In this document: positions 40,152 to 49,314 of the stretch, in pieces
Layout of the letters: each line of letters begins with the position of its first letter
How positions within the stretch are numbered: the stretch's first letter is position 1
Source of the DNA: Sulfuritalea sp.
GTDB lineage: Bacteria; Pseudomonadota; Gammaproteobacteria; Burkholderiales; Rhodocyclaceae
Direction: 5' to 3'
Assembly (NCBI GenBank): GCA_016708585.1
Contig: JADJFK010000005.1
Span: 1-64,000, forward strand
DNA length: 64,000 nucleotides
Program-made: the position numbers and the translations under genes
Notes under the pieces: generated by a model
Told to the model about the DNA's origin: nothing
What the model saw: the letters and a program-made list of their open reading frames with translations, nothing else
The model's database searches: none

Positions 40152-41481
40152 TACGCCGCTCCTGCCTTGAAGAAGCCGCTACCGGCACGCTGAACGTCCG
40201 GATCGACCAGGCACTTCTTGTTCTCGATGTGGTACTCGAACTCGCTCCTGAAATGCTTGATGAAACTGCGCACCGGGAAGGCGGCGGCATCGGCGAGCGC
40301 GCAAATGGTCTTGCCCATCATGTTGTCGGTCACCCGATTCAGCAGGTCGAGGTCTTCGGGACGGCCTTCGCCGTGCTCGATGCGATGCACGACACGATAC
40401 AGCCAGCCGCTGCCTTCGCGGCAGGGCGTGCATTGGCCGCAGGATTCTTCGTAGTAGAAGTAGGACAGGCGCTCCAGCGCCTTGACCATGCACACCGTCT
40501 CGTCCATGACGATCACCGCGCCGGAACCGAGCATGGAGCCGGCCTTGGCGATCGAGTCGTAATCCATGGTGCAATCCATCATCACGTCCGCGGGCAACAC
40601 CGGGGCCGAGGAGCCGCCGGGGATCACCGCCTTGAGCTTGCGTCCGCCGCGCATGCCGCCGGCCATTTCCAGCAGTTTGGCAAAGGGTGTGCCCATCGGC
40701 ACTTCGTAGTTACCGGGACGATTGACGTGGCCGGATACCGAGAACAGCTTGGTGCCGCCGTTGTTCGGCTTGCCCAGGTTCAGGTAGGCCTCGCCGCCCA
40801 TGCCCAGAATGAAGGGAATGGCCGCGAAAGTTTCGGTGTTGTTGATCGTGGTCGGCTTGCCGTAGAGGCCGAAGTTCGCCGGGAAAGGCGGCTTGTAGCG
40901 CGGCTGGCCCTTCTTGCCTTCGATGGACTCGAGCAGGCCGGTTTCCTCGCCGCAGATGTAGGCGCCCCAACCATGGTGCGCGAACAGGTCGAAGCTGAAA
41001 CCGGAACCGAGGATGTTGTCGCCCAGATAGCCGGCGGCGCGGGCCTGGTCGAGTGCCTCCTCGAAACGCTGGTAGATCTCGAAGATTTCACCGTGGATGT
41101 AGTTGTAACCACGCTTGGCGCCCACCGCATAGCCGGCGATGATCATGCCTTCGATGGTCGAATGCGGGTCGAAGCGCAACAGGTCGCGATCCTTGAAGGT
41201 GCCGGGTTCACCTTCGTCGGTGTTGCAGACGACGTATTTCTCCGGCGCCGCCTTGGGCATGAAGCTCCACTTGAGGCCGGTCGGGAAGCCCGCACCGCCG
41301 CGCCCGCGCAGCACCGACTTCTTGACTTCGGCGATCAGGTCGTCCTGGCTCATCTTGCTCGAGCACGCGGCGTAGCTGGGCGTAAGCCGCCGCGCGCTTC
41401 GTAGTCCTTGAGGCTCCAGCCGGCATCACCCCTGGCCCAACCGGTGGTCAGCAGCGGATCGATGGTGTCAATCAGAGCCAT
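40151..41481 (-). CDS. nuoF: NADH-quinone oxidoreductase subunit F (two single-base frameshifts near the start)
   Basis: NuoF carries the FMN and NADH sites and the N3 4Fe-4S cluster. Seen: GRGGAGFPTGLKWSFMP, CNTDEGEPGTFKDRDL, GAYICGEETGLLESIEG and ESCGQCTPCREG. A continuous frame runs only from ATG 41353. The natural N terminus starts at ATG 41481 (MALIDTIDPLLTTGWARGDA). It is separated by two extra bases, one near 41384 (GGCTTACGCC where GGCTACGCC fits) and one near 41355 (CAAGATGAGC where CAGATGAGC fits). With both removed the protein is about 442 residues, normal for the family. Complex I is otherwise intact, which favours sequence error over gene loss. Confidence 0.9.
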
Positions 41482-41482
41482 C

Positions 41483-41973
41483 TTATTTGCACTCCGCCAG
41501 CAGCTTGTCGATCTGGTCGGGCAACATGAAGCTGCACATGCGCTTGTTATTTACCAGCATCACCGGTGCATCGCCGCAAGCGCCCATGCACTCGCCTTCC
41601 TTCAGTGTGAACTTGCCGTCGGCGGTGGTTTCGTTGAAGTCGATGCCGAGCTTTGACTTGACGTAATCGGCGGCGTGCACGCCCCCCGAAAGCGCGCAGG
41701 GCAGATTGGTACAGACGGTGATCTTGTACTTGCCGACCGGATGCAGGTCGTACATGTTGTAGAAGCTTGCCACCTCGAAGGCCGCCATCGGTGCCATGCC
41801 CAGGTACTCGGCCACGGCGGCGATGGTTTCCTGGGCAGCCAGCCCTTCTCGTCCTGGGCGATCACCAGCGCCGCCATTACCGCGGACTGCTTCTGCTCGG
41901 CCGGGTATTTGGCGACCTCGCGGTCGATCCTGCGCAAGGCCTCGGGGCTCAATTTTTCGTAGTCGTTATTCAT
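41483..41973 (-). CDS. nuoE: NADH-quinone oxidoreductase subunit E (one single-base frameshift)
   Basis: NuoE holds the 2Fe-2S cluster N1a: CTNLPCALSGG and GECMGACGDAPVM are present in the 110-residue frame from 41815. The N-terminal part (MNNDYEKLSPEALRRIDREV, from ATG 41973) is in another frame. One C is missing in CTGCCCAGGAAACC near 41834; restoring CCCC joins WLPQETIAAVAEYLGM. Corrected length is about 163 residues, the family norm. A homopolymer shortfall like this is a common sequencing error. Confidence 0.9.
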
Positions 41974-41981
41974 GCGGCGGT

Positions 41982-43235
41982 CTATCTGTCTACGTCGCCA
42001 AGAACCAGGTCGATGGTGCCGATCACGGCGGTGGCATCGGCCAGCATGTGGCCACGGCACATCTCATCGGTGGCAGCCAGGTGCGGGATGCCCGCGGTGT
42101 GCAGCTTGATGCGGTAGGGCTTGTTGGCGCCGTCGGACACGGCCCAGACGCCCATCTCGCCCTTGGGATGCTCGATCACTGCATAAGCTTCGCCGGGGGG
42201 AACGTGCATGCCCTCGGTGAACAGCTTGAAATGGTGGATCAGTTCCTCCATGCTGCCCTTCATCTTCTCGCGGCTGGGCGGCGCGACTTTATGGTCGTCG
42301 CTGATCACCGGGCCCGGATTATTGCGCAGCCAGGCTATGCACTGCTTGATGATGCGGTTGGACTGCGCCATTTCTTCCATGCGCACCAGGTAGCGGTCGT
42401 AGGTGTCGCCGTTGACGCCCACCGGGATGTCGAAGTCGAGCCGGTCATAGACCTCGTAGGGCTGCTTCTTGCGCAGGTCCCATTCGATGCCGGAGCCGCG
42501 CAGCATGGCGCCGCTGAAGCCGAGTTGCAGGGCGCGCTCGGGGCTGACCACGCCGATGCCGACGGTGCGCTGCTTCCAGATCCGGTTGTCGGTCAGCAGG
42601 GTGTGGTATTCGCTCAGGTAGACCGGGAAGCGGTTGGTGAAGTCCTCGAGGAAATCCAGCAGGGTGCCGTTGCGCGCCTCATTCAACTCCTTGACCGTCT
42701 GCGCGTTCTTGAAGCGGTTTTCCTGATACTTCGGCATCTGGTCCGGCAGGTCGCGATAGACGCCGCCGGGCCGGTAGTAGGCCTGATGCATGCGGATGCC
42801 GCAGGTCGCCTCAAGGATGTCGAACAGGTCCTCGCGCTCGCGGAAAGTGTACAGCACCATGGTCATGGCACCGATGTCGAGGGCATGGGTGCCGATGTTC
42901 AGGAGGTGGTTCTTGATCCGCGTAATCTCGTCGAACATGACGCGGATGTACTGGGCGCGGATCGGTACCTCGACGCCGAGCAGGCGCTCGACGGCCAGGC
43001 AATAGACGTGCTCGCTGGGAATCATCGAGGTGTAGTCGAGGCGATCCATGTAAGGCAGCGTCTGCAGCCAGGTGCGGGTTTCCGCCAGCTTCTCGGTGCC
43101 GCGATGCAGGAGGCCGATGTGCGGATCGGCGCGAACGATGACCTCGCCGTCGAGTTCCAGCACCAGGCGTAGCACGCCGTGCGCGGCGGGGTGCTGCGGG
43201 CCAAAATTGAGCGTGTAGTTTCTGACGTCAGCCAC
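41982..43235 (-). CDS. nuoD: NADH-quinone oxidoreductase subunit D
   Basis: This 417-residue 49-kDa-type subunit helps form the quinone-binding site. The family signature NFGPQHPAAHGVLRLVLELDGE at the N terminus holds the quinone-contact His, and GLLHRGTEKL and the C-terminal RIKLHTAGIPHLAATDEMCR are also present. It is related to the large subunit of NiFe hydrogenases but lacks the metal-binding cysteines. It overlaps nuoC by 8 bp. Confidence 0.96.
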   Translation of the reverse strand: MADVRNYTLNFGPQHPAAHGVLRLVLELDGEVIVRADPHIGLLHRGTEKLAETRTWLQTLPYMDRLDYTSMIPSEHVYCLAVERLLGVEVPIRAQYIRVMFDEITRIKNHLLNIGTHALDIGAMTMVLYTFREREDLFDILEATCGIRMHQAYYRPGGVYRDLPDQMPKYQENRFKNAQTVKELNEARNGTLLDFLEDFTNRFPVYLSEYHTLLTDNRIWKQRTVGIGVVSPERALQLGFSGAMLRGSGIEWDLRKKQPYEVYDRLDFDIPVGVNGDTYDRYLVRMEEMAQSNRIIKQCIAWLRNNPGPVISDDHKVAPPSREKMKGSMEELIHHFKLFTEGMHVPPGEAYAVIEHPKGEMGVWAVSDGANKPYRIKLHTAGIPHLAATDEMCRGHMLADATAVIGTIDLVLGDVDR

Positions 43236-43827
43236 GGCCGGCCTTTCCGTAGTTTTGCTCGCGCACGATGCGCGGCGTCACTTCGCGCGGCTCGATGGTC
43301 ACGGGCTGGTACACCACGCGCTGCTGCTCCGGGTCGTAACGCATTTCGACATAGCCGGAAATCGGGAAGTCCTTGCGGAAGGGGTGACCGACGAAACCAT
43401 AATCGGTGAGGATGCGGCGCAGGTCGGGATGGCCCTCGAAATGGATGCCGAACAGGTCGAAGGCCTCGCGCTCGTACCAGTTGGCGACGTTCCAGACATC
43501 CACCACCGATTCCAGCACCGGAAACTCGTCGTCGGTCGGAAACGCCTTCACCTGCAGGCGCCAGTTGTGGGTGAGCGAAAGCAGCTGGCTCACCGCCGCA
43601 TAGCGCGGCCCTTGGTAGCCGGTGAATTCGGAATAGTCGATGCCCGACAGGTCCATCAGTTGCTCGAAGCTGAAGGCGGGATCGTCGCGCAACTGGCGCA
43701 TCACCGCGAGGTAGTTCGCGGCGGGAACAGCGACACTCACCTCGCCATGATTGATGACCGGCTCGCCGATGCGATCGCCGAAGCTTTCCTTGAGTTGCCG
43801 GCAAAGGCGTTCCAGTTTCGCGCTCAT
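43228..43827 (-). CDS. nuoC: NADH-quinone oxidoreductase subunit C
   Basis: This 199-residue 30-kDa-type subunit has the signature ERAFDLFGIHFEGHPDLRRILT-like stretch (EREAFDLFGIHFEGHPDLR) and PFRKDFPISGY near residue 140. It stands as a separate gene here, not fused to nuoD. It starts 12 bp after the nuoB stop. Confidence 0.95.
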   Translation of the reverse strand: MSAKLERLCRQLKESFGDRIGEPVINHGEVSVAVPAANYLAVMRQLRDDPAFSFEQLMDLSGIDYSEFTGYQGPRYAAVSQLLSLTHNWRLQVKAFPTDDEFPVLESVVDVWNVANWYEREAFDLFGIHFEGHPDLRRILTDYGFVGHPFRKDFPISGYVEMRYDPEQQRVVYQPVTIEPREVTPRIVREQNYGKAGRG

Positions 43828-43839
43828 GCTTGGTCAGGT

Positions 43840-44316
43840 TCAGCGTGCAATGGTGGTTGTGCGGCGGATCTTGCTCTGCAACTGGATCAGGCCGTAAAGC
43901 AGTGCTTCCGCGGTCGGCGGGCAGCCCGGGACATAGACGTCGACCGGCACGATGCGATCGCAGCCGCGCACCACGGAATAGGAATAGTGGTAGTAGCCGC
44001 CGCCGTTGGCGCAGGACCCCATGGACAGTACCCAGCGCGGCTCGGCCATCTGGTCATAGACCTTGCGCAGCGCAGGTGCCATTTTGTTGGTCAGGGTGCC
44101 GGCGACGATCATCACGTCGCTTTGCCTCGGACTCGGGCGGAAGACGATGCCGAAGCGGTCGAGGTCGTAGCGCGAACAGCCGGCGTGGATCATCTCGATC
44201 GCGCAGCAGGCGAGGCCGAAGGTCATCGGCCACATCGAGCCGGTGCGCGTCCAGTTGATGATCTTGTCCAGCGAGGTGGTAACGAAGCCTTCCTGCAGAA
44301 CGCCTTCGATGCTCAT
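43840..44316 (-). CDS. nuoB: NADH-quinone oxidoreductase subunit B
   Basis: This 158-residue subunit ligates cluster N2 with the tandem-cysteine motif GLACCAIEMIHAG, then MGSCANGGGYY and VYVPGCPPTAEALLYG. The start at 44316 (MSIEGVLQEGFVTTSLDKII) matches the family better than the upstream ATG at 44334. A 123-bp gap with the second dispersed repeat separates it from nuoA. Confidence 0.95.
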   Translation of the reverse strand: MSIEGVLQEGFVTTSLDKIINWTRTGSMWPMTFGLACCAIEMIHAGCSRYDLDRFGIVFRPSPRQSDVMIVAGTLTNKMAPALRKVYDQMAEPRWVLSMGSCANGGGYYHYSYSVVRGCDRIVPVDVYVPGCPPTAEALLYGLIQLQSKIRRTTTIAR

Positions 44317-44353
44317 GCCACAGCCCTTCCGCAATAGTCGTCGCGGCGATTTA

Positions 44354-44434
44354 CGTCCGCGCCTCGGACGCCAACGGCGTTCGCGGACGCTTCGCCCCCA
44401 TTCACTGCGTTCATGGGTCCCCCTTCGCTGCTCA
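44354..44434. repeat. Second dispersed repeat, copy B2, with adjoining hairpin (nuoA-nuoB gap)
   Basis: The core 44393-44434 matches 27722-27763 at 37 of 42 positions (shared CATGGGTCCCCC and CGCTGCTCA). Beside it CGTCCGCG (44354-44361) and CGCGGACG (44382-44389) form a perfect 8-bp stem. It fills most of the gap between nuoA and nuoB. Confidence 0.6.
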
Positions 44435-44439
44435 CGCCC

Positions 44440-44814
44440 TCACTCCCAATCCAGTGCTCCCTTGACCCAGGCGTAGATGTAACCGACGACGAGGATACCG
44501 ATGAATACGAACATTTCGACGAAGCCGAAGAGCTTCACGGCGGGAGTATTGACGATCTCCTGGAAAATCGTCGCCCAGGGGAAAAGGAAGGCGATTTCAA
44601 GGTCGAACAGGATGAAGAGGATGGCAATCAGGTAGTAGCGCACGTCGAACTTCATGCGCGCGTCCTCGAACGGAGCGAAGCCGCACTCGAAGGCGGAGAG
44701 CTTTTCGCCGTCAGGCCGATTCGGTGCGATCAACCATCCGAGGAGGATGGGTGCGCAGCCGAAGCCTAGCCCCACCAGGATGAAAACGAGTATCGGGAAA
44801 TAGTTATCCAGCAT
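44440..44814 (-). CDS. nuoA: NADH-quinone oxidoreductase subunit A
   Basis: This 124-residue membrane subunit has three helices and the conserved loop with YECG-type motif, here SAFECGFAPFEDARMKFDVRY (Cys and Asp/Glu at the quinone cavity). It is the first gene of the nuo operon, about 110 bp downstream of tRNA-Leu. The order nuoA-N is complete and on one strand. Confidence 0.96.
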   Translation of the reverse strand: MLDNYFPILVFILVGLGFGCAPILLGWLIAPNRPDGEKLSAFECGFAPFEDARMKFDVRYYLIAILFILFDLEIAFLFPWATIFQEIVNTPAVKLFGFVEMFVFIGILVVGYIYAWVKGALDWE

Positions 44815-44925
44815 TTTGGCGACAAGCCACTTGACCCGTTAGTTGTCGGCCGGCCACCTTGCGACGCACTGCAAGACAATCGACGCTCAAATCCATTTTC
44901 TGCACTTTCAAAACTGCCAAATTCC

Positions 44926-45010
44926 TGGTGCCGACGGTGAGACTCGAACTCACACAGCTTTCGCCACTACCCCCTCAAGATAGCGTGTCTACCAATTTCA
45001 CCACGTCGGC
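44926..45010 (-). tRNA. tRNA-Leu (anticodon GAG)
   Basis: The minus strand folds into an 85-nt class II tRNA. The acceptor stem is GCCGACG with CGTCGGC, the D arm contains AAATTGGTAGACA, and the anticodon stem CTATC/GGTAG encloses the loop TTGAGGG (anticodon GAG at 44976-44974). A variable arm (TGGCGAAAGCTG) and T arm GTGAG-TTCGAGT-CTCAC follow, and the CCA end is encoded. It lies between secG and nuoA, as in many betaproteobacteria. Confidence 0.95.
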
Positions 45011-45107
45011 ATTTGCGCTAAAACGCGAGCGGCGCAAATTATATCGCAAGCTATTGACCGGCTCGTGCGCCGCAACAAAAAAATCTATCGACGGCCCGTC
45101 ACAAACC

Positions 45108-45458
45108 CTACTTCGGAATTTCCTTGGCCTTCGAGTCGGGGGCGGCCGGGGAAGGTACCGGAACTGCCGGTACCGTCGGTACCGGCGCCGAATCCATCAC
45201 GCTGCCCGACACCCGCGGACCCGAGGTGGCGATGTAGGAAAGCCCGAGGCTCGTCAGGAAGAACACGGCGGCCAACACTGCCGTCACGCGCGAGAGGAAA
45301 TTCGCCGAGCCGGTGGCACCAAACAGGCTGCCAGAGGCCCCGCTACCGAACGCCGCGCCCATGTCGGCGCCCTTGCCATGCTGAAGCAGCACGAAGCCGA
45401 TCAGGCTGAGGCCGGCAATGATGTGGATGGTCAGAATGATCGTATGCAGCAATTCCAT
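45108..45458 (-). CDS. secG: SecG, preprotein translocase subunit
   Basis: This 116-residue protein has two membrane helices separated by the conserved glycine-rich loop (LLQHGKGADMGAAFGSGASG SLFG is the order, residues about 24-47). It assists SecYE in protein export. The C-terminal tail is Pro/Val-rich (VPTVPAVPVPSPAAP), from a short GGTACCGG-type DNA repeat. It is 15 bp after tpiA on the same strand. Confidence 0.95.
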   Translation of the reverse strand: MELLHTIILTIHIIAGLSLIGFVLLQHGKGADMGAAFGSGASGSLFGATGSANFLSRVTAVLAAVFFLTSLGLSYIATSGPRVSGSVMDSAPVPTVPAVPVPSPAAPDSKAKEIPK

Positions 45459-45473
45459 GTCAACCTCTTATGT

Positions 45474-46217
45474 TCAGGCAGCGGCGCAGATGGCCAGAAA
45501 ATCCGCTGCCACCAATGAAGCGCCGCCGATGAGCCCGCCATCGATATCGGGCTGGCCGAAAAGTTCGGCTGCGTTTCCTGCCTTGACGCTGCCGCCATAC
45601 AGAACGCGCAAGCCGGTGGCAACTTCTGCGCTGTCCCGGGCAAAACGGGCGCGAATCAGGGCATGAACTTCCTGCGCCTGTTGCGGCGACGCAGTGCGTC
45701 CCGTGCCAATCGCCCATACCGGTTCATAGGCGACGACAGCACGAGCAAATGCCCCGGCGCCGGAATTCGCCAAAACGGCGTCTATCTGACGAGTTACCAC
45801 CTCGCCGGTAATCCCGGCTTCCCGTTCCGCCAGCGACTCGCCCACGCACAATACGGGAATCAATCCGGCCGTCTGTGCCGCGGCGAACTTGGCCGCAACC
45901 ACCGCGTCCGTATCGCCATAGAAAGAGCGGCGCTCCGAATGGCCGACGAGGACGAAGCGGCAGCCGAAATCCGCCAGCATCGAGCCGCTGACCTCACCGG
46001 TGAAGGCGCCCTGGGCATGCTCAGACACATCCTGGGCACCCCAGGCCACGCGACTGCCGTCCAGCTCGGCCCGGGCTTGCGCCAGATACGGATAGGGCAC
46101 GCAGACGGCGACCTCGGCCTTGCCCGTGGCGCCATCGCGAACGGCCTGCAGCAGTCCCGCGTTGGCGGCAAGGCTGCCATGCATTTTCCAGTTTCCGGCA
46201 ACGAGCTTGGTGCGCAT
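45474..46217 (-). CDS. tpiA: Triose-phosphate isomerase
   Basis: This 247-residue glycolytic enzyme interconverts glyceraldehyde 3-phosphate and dihydroxyacetone phosphate. Catalytic residues are visible: Lys in GNWKMHG near residue 11, His in VGHSERR near 92 and Glu in AYEPVWAIGTG near 162, followed by the phosphate loop VLYGGSVKAGN. It heads the tpiA-secG-tRNA-nuo run and is divergent from frdA. Confidence 0.97.
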   Translation of the reverse strand: MRTKLVAGNWKMHGSLAANAGLLQAVRDGATGKAEVAVCVPYPYLAQARAELDGSRVAWGAQDVSEHAQGAFTGEVSGSMLADFGCRFVLVGHSERRSFYGDTDAVVAAKFAAAQTAGLIPVLCVGESLAEREAGITGEVVTRQIDAVLANSGAGAFARAVVAYEPVWAIGTGRTASPQQAQEVHALIRARFARDSAEVATGLRVLYGGSVKAGNAAELFGQPDIDGGLIGGASLVAADFLAICAAA

Positions 46218-46335
46218 CTTGGCAAGGCGACGGTTTGACGAAGCCCGAGATTATAACGGCAGCGGGCTGCGATTGCCAGACCGGAAACGCGCGCCGGCAC
46301 GCCAGCCGGGAAACCGCACACGACGCGATGCCGGC

Positions 46336-46349
46336 TTGACAAAAATCAA
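46336..46349 (+). promoter_or_regulatory. FNR/ANR box upstream of frdA
   Basis: TTGAC-AAAA-ATCAA matches the FNR consensus TTGAT-N4-ATCAA at nine of ten positions. Its centre at 46342.5 predicts a class II start near 46384, and a -10-like GATACT lies at 46371-46376, within one base of the expected place. The frdA ATG follows at 46415. Activation without oxygen is therefore likely. Confidence 0.75.
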
Positions 46350-46414
46350 CAGAGAACCCGCCAAAGAGCCGATACTGCCTGCTCATTACCGATACAGACC
46401 ACCCACTGAACACC

Positions 46415-48172
46415 ATGGAAACCATCACGACCGATGTCGCAATCATAGGCGCCGGCGGAGCAGGTCTGCGCGCAGCCATTGCCCTTGCCGAAACAGCCCC
46501 GCAACTGCGCATCGCCCTGATTTCAAAGGTGTACCCGATGCGCAGCCATACCTGCGCCGCCGAAGGAGGCGCCGCCGGGGTGATCAAGCCCGACGACAGC
46601 TTCGACCTGCACTTCGACGATACCGTCGGCGGCGGCGACTGGCTCTCCGACCAGGACTGCGTCGAATACTTCATCCACGAGGCACCCAAGGAACTGCTGC
46701 AACTGGAGCACTGGGGCTGCCCCTGGAACCGAGAAGCCGATGGCTCCGTGGCGGTGCGGCCCTTCGGCGGCATGAAGAAGAAGCGCACCTGGTTCGCCGC
46801 CGACAAGTCCGGCTTCCACATCCTGCACACCCTGTTCCAGACCTCGCTGCAGTTCCCGACGATCACGCGCTTCGACGAGTACTACGCGCTCGACCTGCTG
46901 GTCGATGACGGCCGCTGCCAGGGCGTCACCGCGATGGAAATGCGCAGCGGCGAACTGCGCCAGTTCCACGCCAGGGCGGTGATCATCGCCGGCGGCGGCG
47001 CCGGCCGCATGTTCCCCTTCTCCACCAACGGTGCGATCAAGACCGGCGACGGCATGGCCATGGCCTACCGTGCCGGCGCGCCGCTGAAGGACATGGAATT
47101 CGTCCAGTACCACCCGACCGGCCTGCCCAACACCGGCAGCCTGCTCACCGAGGCCTGTCGCGGCGAGGGCGGCGTGCTGGTGAACAAGCACGGCCGCCGC
47201 TACCTGCAGGACTACGGCATGGGCCCGGAAACGCCGCTGGGCCAGCCGCAACTCAAGACCATGGAGCTCGGTCCGCGCGACCGCGTCAGCCAGGCCTACT
47301 GGCACGAACTGCAGAAGGGCAATACGGTGACGACGCAGTGGGGCGAATGCGTACTGCTCGACATGCGCCACCTCGGTGAGAAGAAGATCAACGAACGCCT
47401 GCCGCTGGTGCGCGAACTGGCCGATGCCTACCTTGGCGTGGACATCGTCAAGGACGCGGTGCCGATCCGCCCCGTGGTGCATTACATGATGGGCGGCATT
47501 TCCACCAACACGGCAGCCGCAACCCCCCTGCCCGGCCTCTTTGCCGCCGGGGAATGCGCCTGCGTCAGCCTCAATGGCGCCAACCGGCTGGGCTCGAATT
47601 CGCTGGTCGAGCTGCTGGTCTTCGGCCGCCGCGCCGCGCTGTCCGCCATCGAACACATCGCGGACCTGCCGGCGCCGAATGCCGCGGCACTGAAAGTCGG
47701 CGCTGACGCCACGGCAAAACGCATCGGCGAACTCTTCTCGGGCAGCGACGGCACCGAATCGATGTCCGGCCTGCGCAAGGAAATGCAGGACACGATGGAA
47801 AAGAACGTCGGCATCTACCGTACCGAAGCCGGCCTGCAGGAAGGCGTCGCCAAGATCCACGAGCTGCGCCAGCGCTATCGCAAGGTGAAGCTCACCGACA
47901 AGAGCAGCGTGTTCAACACCGACCTGTTCCAGGTGCTGGAACTCGGCTCCATGCTCGACTGCGCCGAAGCCGTCACGGTCGGCGCCCTGGCCCGCAAGGA
48001 ATCGCGCGGTGCGCACCAGCGCCTGGACTACGTCGAGCGCGACGACAGGAATTTCCTGCGCCACACCATGGTCCATCACCAGGGCCTGGACATGCCGCGC
48101 GTCGATTACCTCGACGTGGTCATCACCAAATCGCCGCCCGGCGTGCGCGATTACTCGGGAGACCACAAATGA
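46415..48172 (+). CDS. frdA: Quinol:fumarate reductase flavoprotein subunit
   Basis: This 585-residue subunit binds FAD covalently through the His of MRSHTCAAEGGAAG (about residue 45), after the dinucleotide loop AIIGAGGAGLRAAIALAE. Active-site residues are in GPRDRVSQAYW and NGANRLGSNSLVE. Fumarate reductase rather than succinate dehydrogenase is indicated by the gene order A-B-C-D, the FrdC/FrdD-type anchors and the FNR box upstream. A diverged dispersed-repeat copy encodes KVGADATA at 47692-47717, between the capping and C-terminal helical regions. Confidence 0.92.
   Translation: METITTDVAIIGAGGAGLRAAIALAETAPQLRIALISKVYPMRSHTCAAEGGAAGVIKPDDSFDLHFDDTVGGGDWLSDQDCVEYFIHEAPKELLQLEHWGCPWNREADGSVAVRPFGGMKKKRTWFAADKSGFHILHTLFQTSLQFPTITRFDEYYALDLLVDDGRCQGVTAMEMRSGELRQFHARAVIIAGGGAGRMFPFSTNGAIKTGDGMAMAYRAGAPLKDMEFVQYHPTGLPNTGSLLTEACRGEGGVLVNKHGRRYLQDYGMGPETPLGQPQLKTMELGPRDRVSQAYWHELQKGNTVTTQWGECVLLDMRHLGEKKINERLPLVRELADAYLGVDIVKDAVPIRPVVHYMMGGISTNTAAATPLPGLFAAGECACVSLNGANRLGSNSLVELLVFGRRAALSAIEHIADLPAPNAAALKVGADATAKRIGELFSGSDGTESMSGLRKEMQDTMEKNVGIYRTEAGLQEGVAKIHELRQRYRKVKLTDKSSVFNTDLFQVLELGSMLDCAEAVTVGALARKESRGAHQRLDYVERDDRNFLRHTMVHHQGLDMPRVDYLDVVITKSPPGVRDYSGDHK
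47692..47717 (-). repeat. 26-bp dispersed repeat, copy 6 (in frdA)
   Basis: Four mismatches to the consensus, read on the minus strand. In the frdA frame it encodes KVGADATA in a linker after ADLPAPNAAAL. Confidence 0.65.
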
Positions 48173-48924
48173 CGACGCCGCTCAAGGAGCGCCTGGTCCA
48201 GCTGGAAGTCCTGCGCTACAACCCGGACACCGATACCGAGGCGCATTTCCAGCGCTACGAAGTGGTCTGCCAGGAAGAATGGGTGGTGCTCGATGCCCTC
48301 AACAAGGTCAAGGCCGACATCGATCCGACCCTCAACTACCGCTGGTCATGCCACATGGCCGTCTGCGGCAGCTGCGGCATGATGATCAACGGCGAGCCAA
48401 AACTGTCCTGCCATGCCTTCCTGCGCAGCTACGAAGGCGTGATCCGGGTCGAGCCGCTGGCGCATTTCCCGATCGAGCGCGACCTCGTCACCGCGCCCGA
48501 CGATTTCATGGAAAAGCTCAAGCGGGTCAAGCCCTATGTGATCTCCAAACAGAAGAAGCCGATCGAGGAAGGCGAGCACAAGCAGACGCCGGCCCAACTG
48601 ATGAAGTTCCGCCAGTACTCGATGTGCATCAACTGCATGCTGTGCTACGCCGCCTGCCCGGAATACGGCCTGGAACCGGAGTTCATCGGTCCGGCGGCGC
48701 TGACCCTGGCACACCGCTACAACCTCGACTCGCGCGACGGAGGCCGCAAGGAGCGTCAGGAAGTGGCAGCCACCCTTGAAGGGGTGTGGACCTGCACCTT
48801 CGTCGGCGCCTGCTCCGAAGTGTGCCCGGCCCACGTCGATCCGGCCAGCGCGCTGCAGCAGATGAAAATCACCAGTTCGATCGACTGGATCGTCGAGCAC
48901 CTGATTCCGGGAGGCAAATCATGA
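48169..48924 (+). CDS. frdB: Quinol:fumarate reductase iron-sulfur subunit
   Basis: This 251-residue protein has the 2Fe-2S motif SCHMAVCGSCGMMINGEPKL with a further Cys, then 4Fe-4S (CINCMLCYAACP near residue 148) and 3Fe-4S (CSEVCPAHVDP near 213) motifs. It passes electrons from membrane quinol to the flavoprotein. It overlaps the frdA stop (ATGA) and the frdC start. Confidence 0.94.
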   Translation: MTTPLKERLVQLEVLRYNPDTDTEAHFQRYEVVCQEEWVVLDALNKVKADIDPTLNYRWSCHMAVCGSCGMMINGEPKLSCHAFLRSYEGVIRVEPLAHFPIERDLVTAPDDFMEKLKRVKPYVISKQKKPIEEGEHKQTPAQLMKFRQYSMCINCMLCYAACPEYGLEPEFIGPAALTLAHRYNLDSRDGGRKERQEVAATLEGVWTCTFVGACSEVCPAHVDPASALQQMKITSSIDWIVEHLIPGGKS

Positions 48925-49313
48925 GCCGCAAACCCCTGGTTCGTGAATGTCCGCCGACCACCTGGTATTTCCGCCAGCCACGCTACTTGCGCTACATGTC
49001 GCGCGAAATCACCAGCATCTTCATCGCCGCCTATTGCGTGCTGCTGGTGGTCGGGCTGCAGCGCCTGTCGCAAGGGCCGGCCGCCTGGGAAGGCTTCCTG
49101 CTGGCGCTGCGCGGCCCCGATTCGATCGTCTTCCACCTGCTGGCCCTGACCGCCGCGTTCTATCACGCCACCACCTGGTTCAACGCCACCCAAAAGGCCA
49201 TGCCGATACAGATCGGCGAGGGCTTCGTCCCCGGCAACATAATCTCAGGCGCACACTATGCGGCGTGGGCGGTACTGTCCGTGGCCATACTCTTTCTTGC
49301 GGGAGTGTTCTGA
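48921..49313 (+). CDS. frdC: Fumarate reductase membrane anchor FrdC
   Basis: This 130-residue protein has three hydrophobic segments and an FrdC-like N terminus (KPLVRECPPTTWYFRQPRYL). ATALLHTKTW-like residues of E. coli FrdC correspond to AAFYHATTWFNATQKAMPIQ here. With FrdD it anchors the catalytic dimer and binds quinol. The start overlaps the frdB stop. Confidence 0.9.
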   Translation: MSRKPLVRECPPTTWYFRQPRYLRYMSREITSIFIAAYCVLLVVGLQRLSQGPAAWEGFLLALRGPDSIVFHLLALTAAFYHATTWFNATQKAMPIQIGEGFVPGNIISGAHYAAWAVLSVAILFLAGVF

Positions 49314-49314
49314 C

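Noticed and set aside
45158..45195. GGTACCGG direct repeats at the end of secG
   Set aside because: They encode the Pro/Val-rich SecG tail and are local; not a mobile element.
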